The position numbers and the translations under genes were made by a program. This document shows, piece by piece, positions 7,552 through 15,030 of a DNA stretch of 37,650 bases; positions within the stretch are counted from its first letter, which is position 1, and every line of letters starts with the position of its first letter. Source of the DNA: an uncultured Clostridia bacterium (GTDB lineage: Bacteria; Bacillota; Clostridia; Christensenellales; CAG-917). The DNA lies in contig CANQNC010000013.1 in NCBI GenBank assembly GCA_947625145.1, positions 1 through 37,650 of the forward strand, given 5' to 3'. The notes under the pieces are model-generated. The model searched no databases, was not told where the DNA came from, and saw only the letters and a program-made list of their open reading frames with translations.

Positions 7552-8811
7552 TCACGCAATGCTGCTTTCGCCGTAGTTTTTTCTGATGACTGTGGGCTTT
7601 TTGCGCTTTTCGATCGCGTCCTTTGTGACAACGACTTTTGCGATCGCATCGTCGGACGGAATGTCGAACATCAAGTCAAGGAGCACGTCCTCCAAAATCG
7701 CTCTAAGCCCTCTCGCGCCCGTGTTGAGCTGTATCGCCTTTGCCGCGACCGCCCTCAGCGCGTCCTCGTCGAATTCGAGGTCTACTCCGTCAATGCCGAA
7801 TTGGGTTTTGTACTGCTTGACAAGCGCGTTCTTTGGCTCGGACAAAATCTTGATCAGCGCGTCCTCGTCAAGCGCGTTGAGCCCTACGACAATTGGCACT
7901 CTTCCCACAAACTCGGGGATCAAGCCGTATTTGATAAGATCCGCGGGTTGCAAGGATTTGATGAGTTCGTCGTATCTGTAATCCGACGTGCCCTTCACCG
8001 CGGAGCCGAAGCCCAATTTCGAGCTGTCCATGCGGTCGTCGATGATCTTGTCGAGGTCCACAAACGCTCCGCCCAAAAGGAAGAGAATGTTTGTGGTGTC
8101 CAGCTGATAGCACTCCTGATTGGGATGCTTTCTGCCACCCTGCGGAGGCACGTTTGCAACGGTCCCCTCGATGATCTTCAAAAGGGCTTGTTGTACGCCC
8201 TCGCCGCTGACGTCCCTTGTGATGGAGACGTTTTCGCCCTTCTTTGCGATCTTGTCTATCTCGTCGATGTAGACAATGCCTATCTCCGCCCTCTTGAGGT
8301 CTCCGTTTGCGGATTGTATCAGTTTGAGCAGGATATTTTCCACGTCCTCGCCGACATAACCCGCTTCCGTAAGCGTGGTTGCGTCCGCGACGGCGAAGGG
8401 GACGTTCAATATCTGGGCGAGCGTCTTTGCAAGCAAGGTCTTGCCCGATCCCGTGGGTCCCAAGAGCAGGACGTTGCTCTTTTCGATCACTACGTCCTCT
8501 TCATCCTTTTTCCTCTCCTTTGCGGAGTTAAGGCGGCTTATCCTCTTATAATGATTGTACACGGCGACGGACAGCACTTTTTTTGCGCTCTCCTGCCCTA
8601 TGATATATTCGTCCAACCTGCGCTTGATCTCCGCGGGAGTGTAAAGGCTGAGCCCCGTGCCGTTTTCGGGGGAATCCTTTTGCAACTGCATAGCGCAATA
8701 CTCAACGCATTCGTTGCAAATGTACAATCCGTTCGGGCCCGCGATGAGCCTTTCCACCTCGTCCTCTCCTTTCTCGCAGAAGCTGCATTTCAAATTCTTA
8801 AAATACGCCAT
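7552..8811 (-). CDS. clpX: ClpX, ATPase subunit of ClpXP protease
   Basis: AAA+ unfoldase that feeds substrates to ClpP. The N-terminal zinc-binding domain has Cys9, Cys12, Cys32 and Cys35. Walker A is GPTGSGKT (118-125), the pore loop is GYVGED and Walker B lies in VYIDEIDKI. The ClpP-docking loop reads LGFGS instead of the usual IGFG. At 419 residues it is full length. The ATG is preceded by GAGG. It lies 53 nt after clpP and is probably cotranscribed with it. Confidence 0.97.
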   Translation of the reverse strand: MAYFKNLKCSFCEKGEDEVERLIAGPNGLYICNECVEYCAMQLQKDSPENGTGLSLYTPAEIKRRLDEYIIGQESAKKVLSVAVYNHYKRISRLNSAKERKKDEEDVVIEKSNVLLLGPTGSGKTLLAKTLAQILNVPFAVADATTLTEAGYVGEDVENILLKLIQSANGDLKRAEIGIVYIDEIDKIAKKGENVSITRDVSGEGVQQALLKIIEGTVANVPPQGGRKHPNQECYQLDTTNILFLLGGAFVDLDKIIDDRMDSSKLGFGSAVKGTSDYRYDELIKSLQPADLIKYGLIPEFVGRVPIVVGLNALDEDALIKILSEPKNALVKQYKTQFGIDGVDLEFDEDALRAVAAKAIQLNTGARGLRAILEDVLLDLMFDIPSDDAIAKVVVTKDAIEKRKKPTVIRKNYGESSIA

Positions 8812-8864
8812 AATACCTCACTTTCTCCCTCGGGCGGGAGTCGCCTCGGCGTCGAGCAAGCGGC

Positions 8865-9461
8865 TTACTTCCTCGAATAATATATTTTGTCCACGATTCC
8901 GTATTTTTCCGCTTCCTCCGCGGACATATAGAAATCCCTGTCCGTGTCTATCTCTATCTTTGAAAGCGGCTGAGAAGTGTTTTGCGCGAGGATCTCGTTC
9001 AAACGCTTCTTCGTCCTCAAGATCTCGCTCGCCTGAATCGCGATATCGCTCGCCTGTCCCTGCGCGCCTCCGAGGGGTTGATGGATCATGATCTTTGCGT
9101 TCGGCAGGGAAAACCTCTTCCCTTTCGCTCCCGACGACAGCAAAAACGCGCCCATGGACGCCGCCATGCCTATGCAGATCGTGGACACGTCGCACTTGAT
9201 ATAGTTCATCGTGTCGTAGATCGCAAACCCCGCCGAGACCGAGCCGCCCGGGCTGTTGATGTAAAGGTAGATGTCCTTTGTGGAATCCTTGCCCTCAAGA
9301 TATATCAGCTGAGCGACCACCAGATCCGCAACCGCGTCGTCGATCTCGCCCGTAAGAAACACTATTCTGTCCTCCAAAAGGCGGGAATAGATGTCGTAGG
9401 AGCGCTCTCCTCTGCCCGTCTGCTCCACCACCATTGGGATGAGTTGGTTTTTGATTTTCAT
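8865..9461 (-). CDS. clpP: ClpP, ATP-dependent protease proteolytic subunit
   Basis: Serine protease that forms the tetradecameric chamber used by ClpX. The catalytic triad is Ser102 in GMAASMG, His127 in MIHQPLGG and Asp176 in DTDRD; the spacings match ClpP of E. coli. [11 protein letters not shown] (69-79) forms the oxyanion region. It is 198 residues long with a short N-terminal segment. CGGAGG lies just upstream of the ATG. It follows tig by 118 nt and precedes clpX. Confidence 0.97.
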   Translation of the reverse strand: MKIKNQLIPMVVEQTGRGERSYDIYSRLLEDRIVFLTGEIDDAVADLVVAQLIYLEGKDSTKDIYLYINSPGGSVSAGFAIYDTMNYIKCDVSTICIGMAASMGAFLLSSGAKGKRFSLPNAKIMIHQPLGGAQGQASDIAIQASEILRTKKRLNEILAQNTSQPLSKIEIDTDRDFYMSAEEAEKYGIVDKIYYSRK

Positions 9462-9579
9462 TTTTGCCTCCGAATCAACATTTTATTCGTTTCGCTTGAA
9501 GCACACGGACCGACGGGCTTTTGCGCTCGCCCCTCGATCCGCGTAACAGTCATATTATTTTACACAAACAAAGCGGTTA

Positions 9580-11112
9580 TTATTCTGCCGCGTCGTCCTT
9601 TGGCGCTGTCGTTTTTGCGGTTTTTTTGGACGGCGCTTTCTTTTTGGCGGGAGCTTCTCCCTCTTCCGCCTCGGCTTTGGGCGCGGACTTCTTTGCGGGT
9701 TTTGCCGCGGGCTTTGCCTCGGCTTCGGACTCCTCCTTTGCCTCCTCGGACGGCTCTGCCTCAGCCTCTTCGGGCTTCTTTGCCGCCTTCTTCTTTGCCG
9801 CGGGCTTTTTGGCGGGTTTTGCTTCCCCGCTGTTTTCCTGCTTCAGCAAAGTCATCAGCTTGTCCGATAGGATGGAGTTGACGATATAGTCGATATGCTC
9901 CCGTCTGAGCCCCTTCTTGAACTCCTCGAGCGTCATGGATTGCCCCTCGGCGAGGGTTTGAAGCTCGGCGTCTATCTCCTCGTCCGAGATCTTCAGATCC
10001 TCCGCGACCACGATGGCTTCCATGACAAGGCGGACCTTGACTCTCTTTTCCGCCTGCTCTTTGTACTGCTCGGCAAACTGCTCGCGGTCCATGTTGATAT
10101 ATTTGAGATAATCGTCCAATTTAAGCCCGTTTTCCGCAAGACGATGCGCAAATTGCTCCACCATATCCTCTTGCTCGCGGCGGATGAGCGCGTCGGGGAT
10201 ATCCACAGTCGCGTTGTCCACGACCGCTTCCACGATCATATCCTCAAAAGCGTGCTCTGCGCGGTGCTCCGCCTCGTGCTCCAGCTGTTGCCTGACAGAG
10301 GCCTTGTACTCGTCAAGAGTGTCGAATTCGGACACGTCCTTGACAAATTCGTCGTCAATTTCGGGCATCACGACCGACTTTATGCCGTTTATGGTGCACT
10401 CGAACTCAGCCGCCTTGCCCGCAAGCGAAGCCTCGCTGTAATCCTCGGGGAACACGACCGAGACGATCTTGACCTCGCCCGCCTTTACGCCGACAAGTTG
10501 TTCCTCGAAGCCGGGGATGAAGGAATGAGAGCCCAGCTCGAGGTCATGGCCTTGAGCCTTGCCGCCTTCAAACTCCTCGCCGTTGACTCTGCCCACGAAG
10601 TCGAGGTTGACGATATCCCCCATCTCTGCCGTGGCGTCGGCGTCCTTTTCGACATAGCGCGCTTGTTTTTGGCGCTCAGCGGAAATGTATGCGTCCACGT
10701 CCTTGTCCTCGACCTTTTCGGGGACGGGCTTTTCAAGAGCAAGACCTTTGTATTGACCAAGTTCCACCTTAGGCATCACGGAGACGGTCAAGGAAAATTT
10801 GACGCCGCCGTCCTCGGTCACATCCACGTCGTCCAAGCTGTCCGCGGAAACAAGTTCGAATTCCCCGTTCTTTTCAATCTCCATAAGCGCCTTGTCGGCA
10901 AGCTCGTTCACGGCGTCCGAGAAGAAAACATAGGGGCCGTACATACCCTCGATCACTTTGCGAGGGGCATGTCCCTTTCTGAATCCCGGGACACTGTACT
11001 TGTGCTTTGTCTTGGCGTACGCGGCGACTACCGCGCCGTCATAGTCCTGCGCGTCTGCGACATAGTTGAATTTGACGCGGCTCTTTTCCAGCCTTTCAAA
11101 CGTATAGTTCAT
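9580..11112 (-). CDS. tig: Trigger factor with long Lys/Ala/Glu-rich C-terminal tail
   Basis: Ribosome-bound chaperone and peptidyl-prolyl isomerase. The ribosome-binding domain has VPGFRKGHAPRKVIEGMYG, and the FKBP-like domain has NLDFVGRVNGEEFEGG. The chaperone arms follow to about residue 424. The last 86 residues are an extra low-complexity tail of Lys, Ala, Glu and Pro with repeated AKK and PAKK blocks. Usual trigger factors end near 430 residues; this one has 510. The ATG at 11112 has a very strong GGAGGAAGG site. The tail is unlikely to be a frameshift because it stays in one frame with the same codon style. Its role is unknown; binding to rRNA is a guess. Confidence 0.95.
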   Translation of the reverse strand: MNYTFERLEKSRVKFNYVADAQDYDGAVVAAYAKTKHKYSVPGFRKGHAPRKVIEGMYGPYVFFSDAVNELADKALMEIEKNGEFELVSADSLDDVDVTEDGGVKFSLTVSVMPKVELGQYKGLALEKPVPEKVEDKDVDAYISAERQKQARYVEKDADATAEMGDIVNLDFVGRVNGEEFEGGKAQGHDLELGSHSFIPGFEEQLVGVKAGEVKIVSVVFPEDYSEASLAGKAAEFECTINGIKSVVMPEIDDEFVKDVSEFDTLDEYKASVRQQLEHEAEHRAEHAFEDMIVEAVVDNATVDIPDALIRREQEDMVEQFAHRLAENGLKLDDYLKYINMDREQFAEQYKEQAEKRVKVRLVMEAIVVAEDLKISDEEIDAELQTLAEGQSMTLEEFKKGLRREHIDYIVNSILSDKLMTLLKQENSGEAKPAKKPAAKKKAAKKPEEAEAEPSEEAKEESEAEAKPAAKPAKKSAPKAEAEEGEAPAKKKAPSKKTAKTTAPKDDAAE

Positions 11113-11123
11113 CCTTCCTCCGT

Positions 11124-11142
11124 CGCCCGAAGAGTTCGGGCG
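11124..11142 (-). promoter_or_regulatory. 8-bp hairpin in the tig 5' leader, next to the ribosome site
   Basis: CGCCCGAA (11124-11131) and TTCGGGCG (11135-11142) are perfect complements with a 3-nt loop. The GGAGGAAGG site (11121-11113) begins two bases after the hairpin in the minus-strand message. No T run follows, so it is not a terminator. It could stabilise the message or affect initiation. Confidence 0.5.
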
Positions 11143-11168
11143 CATATAAAATTTTTACAAGTAGTAGG

Positions 11169-11197
11169 ATTATAACATATGCAAATACAAAAAGCAA
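11169..11197 (-). promoter_or_regulatory. Promoter for tig-clpP-clpX
   Basis: On the minus strand TTGCTT (11197-11192), 17 nt, TATAAT (11174-11169). It is back to back with the rqcH promoter. I see no CtsR or CIRCE operator here. Confidence 0.65.
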
Positions 11198-11217
11198 GCC
11201 AAATTATGTCAAGGCGG

Positions 11218-11246
11218 TTGAAAAATTGCAAATAAAATGCTAATAT
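11218..11246 (+). promoter_or_regulatory. Promoter abutting the rqcH start codon
   Basis: TTGAAA (11218-11223; its first bases lie at the end of a GGTTG run), 17 nt, TAATAT (11241-11246). The ATG at 11254 lies 7 nt downstream of the -10, and there is no Shine-Dalgarno. This predicts a leaderless transcript, as for the phosphoesterase and nth genes. Confidence 0.5.
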
Positions 11247-11253
11247 TATGCAT

Positions 11254-12945
11254 ATGGGAAGCGACCTTGTTGCGCTGAACGCTCTTGCGCGCGAGCTGAA
11301 CGCCCGCCTGACGGGAGCAAGAATAGACAAAATACAGCAGCCCGAAACCGACGAGCTGCGCTTTTTGTTGCGCTCGCAAGGCAAAAATCTATGCCTAGCA
11401 GTGTCCTGCAACGCGCAAGCGCCGCGCATACACCTCACGGATTTCAAAAAGCCCGTTCCCAAAACGGCGCCGAATCTGTGCATGCTTCTGCGCAAATACC
11501 TCTCAAACGCAAGCGTCGCCGAGGTGGGAGTTTACAACGCGGACAGGATATTGTTTGTCCGCTTCAACGCAAAGACGGAGATGAAGGACGACGCGGTGTT
11601 CTTCCTGTTTGCGGAGATCATGAACCGCTACTCCAACATTGTTTTTACGGATTCGGACCTTCGGATACTTGACGCGGTGAAGCATCTGCCGCTTGACATC
11701 GCGCGTGACCATATCGTCATGCGAGGCGTGATCTACGCCCCCGTCGCGCAGAGCAAAATCAGCTATCTAAACGACTGCGATCACATTTTCGACAACTTCA
11801 CGGGAGGGGATCTGCGCAAATATATCCAATCCAACATATCAGGGCTTTCGGGCGCGTCCGTCTCCGAACTGCTGTTCCGCGCGGGGCTTGACGACATGAC
11901 GTACGACTTCGGCGAGGACGCAAAACGCCGCCTGCTCAAGGGGCTGGAGTTTTTCAGAAACTTCTCTCCCTCTCCCTGCATAATCGACAAGGAAGTATAC
12001 CCCTTTGTCTACTCCTCGTTGGCGGCGCCAGACATGAGCAACGTGGTGCGCTTCGACAGCATGAGCGAGGCATACGACGCGCTGTACACGGGGCTGGACA
12101 GGGACATCCGCAACAGATCCCGCCTCAAATCCCTCGTGGCGCAGGCAAAACGCCTGCGTGCGCGCGCCGAAAAGAATATAGCGCAGGACCTAGACAGACT
12201 CAGGGAATGTGAAAATATGGAAGTCTATCGCGTGTTCGGCGAGCTTGTGGTCAACAATATCTACCTCATCCGCAAGGGAGACGTCGTGCTCAAATGCTTT
12301 GACTATTACAGCGAAAAAGAGGTGGAAATTCCCCTCGACCCACAGCTCTCGCCCTCCAAAAATTCCTCCGCGTACTATGCGAAATACGCAAAACTCAAGC
12401 GCACGAAACAATTCACCGAAAAAAAGTTGGAGCAGGACAAGCTGTTGCTGAGCTATATCATATCCATCGAAGAGGAACTTGCCGCCCTCCCCTACGACGC
12501 GCCCACCTTCCCCATCGAAGAGGAGCTTGCCTCTCTCGGCGGCGTCAAAAAGACCTCGAAAGACAAGGTGCGCAAGCCCGCGCAGGATCCTCCGTACGAA
12601 TGGCTTGTGGACGGATTTTATATCTATCGCGGCAAAAACAACCTCCAAAACGAGGAGCTGACCTTCAAGATCGCCTCGTCAAACGACATGTGGTTGCACC
12701 TCAAAGCCGAGCACGGCGCGCATACCGTGATAATCGCCGAGGGACGGGATATCCCCGAAAAAGTGCTGAAGATCGCCGCGGAGATCACCGCCGCAACAAA
12801 ACAGGCGCCCTGCGACGTGGACTACACACAAAGGCGCAACGTGCGCAGACAACCGGGAGGCCACCCGGGAATGGTGATCTACACAAACTACAAAACAATG
12901 CTCGTCTCCCCCGACATGCACGAGGAATTTTTGATCAAACGCTGA
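11254..12945 (+). CDS. rqcH: RqcH/NFACT family ribosome quality-control protein
   Basis: Binds stalled 50S-peptidyl-tRNA complexes and adds C-terminal alanine tails that mark nascent chains for degradation; the family was earlier annotated as fibronectin-binding protein FbpA. NFACT-N fills the first part (LARELNARLTGARIDKI near the start), a coiled region follows at about 330-420, and NFACT-R lies at the C-terminus with NDMWLHLKAEHGAHTVI and GGHPGMVIYTNYKTMLV. At 563 residues it is full length. An in-frame ATG at 11248 is possible but overlaps the expected start-site region. Its likely partners ClpXP are encoded nearby. It stands alone, with degenerate repeats downstream. Confidence 0.92.
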   Translation: MGSDLVALNALARELNARLTGARIDKIQQPETDELRFLLRSQGKNLCLAVSCNAQAPRIHLTDFKKPVPKTAPNLCMLLRKYLSNASVAEVGVYNADRILFVRFNAKTEMKDDAVFFLFAEIMNRYSNIVFTDSDLRILDAVKHLPLDIARDHIVMRGVIYAPVAQSKISYLNDCDHIFDNFTGGDLRKYIQSNISGLSGASVSELLFRAGLDDMTYDFGEDAKRRLLKGLEFFRNFSPSPCIIDKEVYPFVYSSLAAPDMSNVVRFDSMSEAYDALYTGLDRDIRNRSRLKSLVAQAKRLRARAEKNIAQDLDRLRECENMEVYRVFGELVVNNIYLIRKGDVVLKCFDYYSEKEVEIPLDPQLSPSKNSSAYYAKYAKLKRTKQFTEKKLEQDKLLLSYIISIEEELAALPYDAPTFPIEEELASLGGVKKTSKDKVRKPAQDPPYEWLVDGFYIYRGKNNLQNEELTFKIASSNDMWLHLKAEHGAHTVIIAEGRDIPEKVLKIAAEITAATKQAPCDVDYTQRRNVRRQPGGHPGMVIYTNYKTMLVSPDMHEEFLIKR

Positions 12946-12965
12946 AAAATCATCGGGGAAAATTC

Positions 12966-13333
12966 TAAAATTCGATTTTCAATTTGCTTCTGTCGTTTTA
13001 CGTCTTGATTTCCGTTTTGATTTGATTATCTTACTTATGACTTACTTCTCTCGATTTTTGTTTTGCCTATCGCGATTTTGATATTATTTATCTTACTTTT
13101 GACTTACTCATCACAACTTTCCGACTTGCTTTTCAGATCTATCGTTGTTCATCTTACTTCTCGTCTTGCATATTACGACTTCCGACTTGCTTCTTTTTGC
13201 TTTCCAACCAGATCACTCTGTCTACGTCTTGCCACCAAGGTTTTAGACTGCTTACCAAGATTTGATTTACTTATCCCGATTTTGACTAACTATATTGGCT
13301 ATCGCTCGCATATGTCTGTTTTAATTTGCTTAT
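12966..13333. repeat. Degenerate 61-62-bp tandem repeat array
   Basis: Six successive units start at about 12966, 13028, 13090, 13151, 13212 and 13273. The core is clearest in units 2-4: ATCTTACTTATGACTTACT, ATCTTACTTTTGACTTACT and ATCTTACTTCTCGTCTTGC. A second motif, GACTTGCTT, recurs exactly 61 bp apart (13123 and 13184). The plus strand is pyrimidine-rich throughout. Because the period is not a multiple of three and the units have diverged, this is not a coding repeat. It fills most of the 447-bp gap between rqcH and rluA. Confidence 0.65.
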
Positions 13334-13343
13334 ACATATACAC

Positions 13344-13372
13344 AAAAACGACGTCGCAAGTGCGGCGCCGTT
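13344..13372 (-). terminator. Terminator of the ileS-methyltransferase-rluA unit
   Basis: On the minus strand an 11-bp stem (13372-13362 with 13357-13347, one mismatch and one G-U pair) closes a 4-nt loop and is followed by a T run. It lies about 20 nt after the rluA stop. Confidence 0.8.
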
Positions 13373-13392
13373 TGTCTCATTTCACGTCCGTT

Positions 13393-14112
13393 TCACTCCT
13401 CATGTTCTATTGTGACGTTCAAAAACGCGTCGATCTCGAAGTTTGTCCACGGCTCGGTCTTGGGCGGGAAAACCCTGAAAGTCATAGGCGTCCCGCTTAT
13501 GGGATGATCGAACCTAAGCTGGACCGCCCACAGCGCGGGATATCTGTATGGCGTTTGCTGTTGACGGCCGTATTTCACGTCCCCCAAAATGGGATTGCCC
13601 ATGTTGGCGAGTTGAACTCTGATCTGATGGGATCTGCCCGTCACAAGCGTGACCTGCAAAAGGGAGTTGTTGTCCGAGGTCGCGAGAGTTTTGTAGTCAA
13701 GCTCGGCGTACTTTGCGCCCTCGCTGAGCGCGGGGACGACGGAAACAATGTTCCTTTCCCTGTCCTTTTTGAGATAGCACTTCAACTTGTCCGTCCTGAA
13801 TCTTGGAATGCCGTCCACCACCGCAAAATAGCGCTTTTCCATATCCCCGTTTTGCATTTTTTCTTGCAAACGCTCCGCGGCTTTTGAGGTCTTGGCAAAC
13901 ACCATAACGCCGCCGACGGGTCTGTCCAACCTGTGCACAAGTCCCAAATACGCGTTGCCCGACTTGTTTTTGGACTCGACAAGATACTGCTTGAGCATGT
14001 TAAGCAGATCCGCGTCCCCGCTCGAATCCGCCTGAACGGGCACGCCGTATGGCTTTTCAACCACCAGCAAATGATTGTCCTCAAATACAATTCTGATATC
14101 TTTGTAGGTCAT
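13393..14112 (-). CDS. RluA-family pseudouridine synthase
   Basis: Isomerises specific uridines in rRNA or tRNA. The catalytic motif is HRLDRPVGG with Asp63, and the later SHQIRVQLANMGNPILGD motif is typical of the family. At 239 residues it is a short form without an S4 domain, so its target cannot be assigned. The ribosome site is weak. The gene lies 60 nt behind the methyltransferase and ileS and is probably cotranscribed, which groups three translation and RNA-modification functions. Confidence 0.9.
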   Translation of the reverse strand: MTYKDIRIVFEDNHLLVVEKPYGVPVQADSSGDADLLNMLKQYLVESKNKSGNAYLGLVHRLDRPVGGVMVFAKTSKAAERLQEKMQNGDMEKRYFAVVDGIPRFRTDKLKCYLKKDRERNIVSVVPALSEGAKYAELDYKTLATSDNNSLLQVTLVTGRSHQIRVQLANMGNPILGDVKYGRQQQTPYRYPALWAVQLRFDHPISGTPMTFRVFPPKTEPWTNFEIDAFLNVTIEHEE

Positions 14113-14172
14113 AGTATTCTCAAAATCAGCGTTTTTTGTAATTGTTTTTTGGTTTTGCTACGATTTTTTGCT

Positions 14173-15030
14173 TCAATCAAACTCGGCAAAGGCGGTGCAA
14201 CCCTGCGGAAGGATAAGTCCGTCCTCGCACGCAAGCCCGATCTCGTACGCGTCTATCTTCGGGCTGTCTCCCAACTTCAGACGCAATATGTTTGCCATCA
14301 CTGTGGGCTGAAGCCCCGTCGTGTAGGAGTTGAGGCAAACGAACAGTGGCTTGTCGGACAACAGTTGCGCGACAAGTTCCGCAAGCCCGTCTATGCCCTC
14401 CTCCAGCTTCCACTTCTCTCCCGAGGGGCCCCTGCCGAAACTCGGAGGGTCCAAGATGATGGCGTCATACTTTTTGCCTCTCTTTATCTCCCTCGCGCAA
14501 AATTTGAAGCAGTCGTCCACGATATATCTCATGCCGTCGTTGTCAAGCCCGCTGAGGCGGATATTCTCCCCCGTGCGCTCCACCATGGCTTTTGCGCCGT
14601 CCACATGGCATACGCTCGCGCCCGCGCTGTGGCAAGCGACGGAAGCGGCGCCCGTATAACCGAAAAGGTTGAGCACCCTGATCTGCCGCCCCGCGTTTGA
14701 GATCAGCTTGATCATTCTGTCCCAATTTGCCGCCTGCTCGGGGAAAAGCCCCGTATGCTTGAAGCCCATCAGTTTGAGGGAAAAGCGTAAATTTCTCCAA
14801 CCTATCTCAAATTCTGGACGGAATTGTTTATGGAATATCCACTGTCCTCCTCCCGTTGCGCTCCGCTCGTATTCCGCGTCCACGCGGCATATGCTGCGCA
14901 AGGGCGTTTTTGGGCGCCAGATCACCTGCGGATCGGGACGGATGAGGGTCAGATCCCCCCATCTTTCCAACTTTTCGCCGTCCCCCGTGGCGATGACGCC
15001 GTATTCCTTCCAATCGGGAGCAAGTCTCAT
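14173..15030 (-). CDS. Class I SAM-dependent methyltransferase, RlmI-like
   Basis: Predicted S-adenosylmethionine-dependent methyltransferase acting on RNA, probably rRNA, by similarity to the catalytic domain of RlmI/RlmK. The SAM-binding strand is LNLFGYTGAAS (120-130), an acidic residue follows in HVDGAKAM, and the catalytic loop is LDPPSFGRG (193-201). There is no N-terminal PUA domain, unlike RlmI. The ATG at 15030 overlaps the ileS stop in an ATGA arrangement and follows GAGG, so translation is coupled. The length is 285 residues. The exact substrate is unknown. Confidence 0.85.
   Translation of the reverse strand: MRLAPDWKEYGVIATGDGEKLERWGDLTLIRPDPQVIWRPKTPLRSICRVDAEYERSATGGGQWIFHKQFRPEFEIGWRNLRFSLKLMGFKHTGLFPEQAANWDRMIKLISNAGRQIRVLNLFGYTGAASVACHSAGASVCHVDGAKAMVERTGENIRLSGLDNDGMRYIVDDCFKFCAREIKRGKKYDAIILDPPSFGRGPSGEKWKLEEGIDGLAELVAQLLSDKPLFVCLNSYTTGLQPTVMANILRLKLGDSPKIDAYEIGLACEDGLILPQGCTAFAEFD

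Noticed and set aside
6847..8880. 677-codon plus-strand open frame
   Set aside because: It lies antisense to clpX and ysxC, which have full domain motifs and ribosome sites. The composition is that of a shadow frame in biased codon usage.
12966..13333. CRISPR array
   Set aside because: Units are degenerate over their full length, with no conserved repeat separated by unique spacers and no cas genes nearby.
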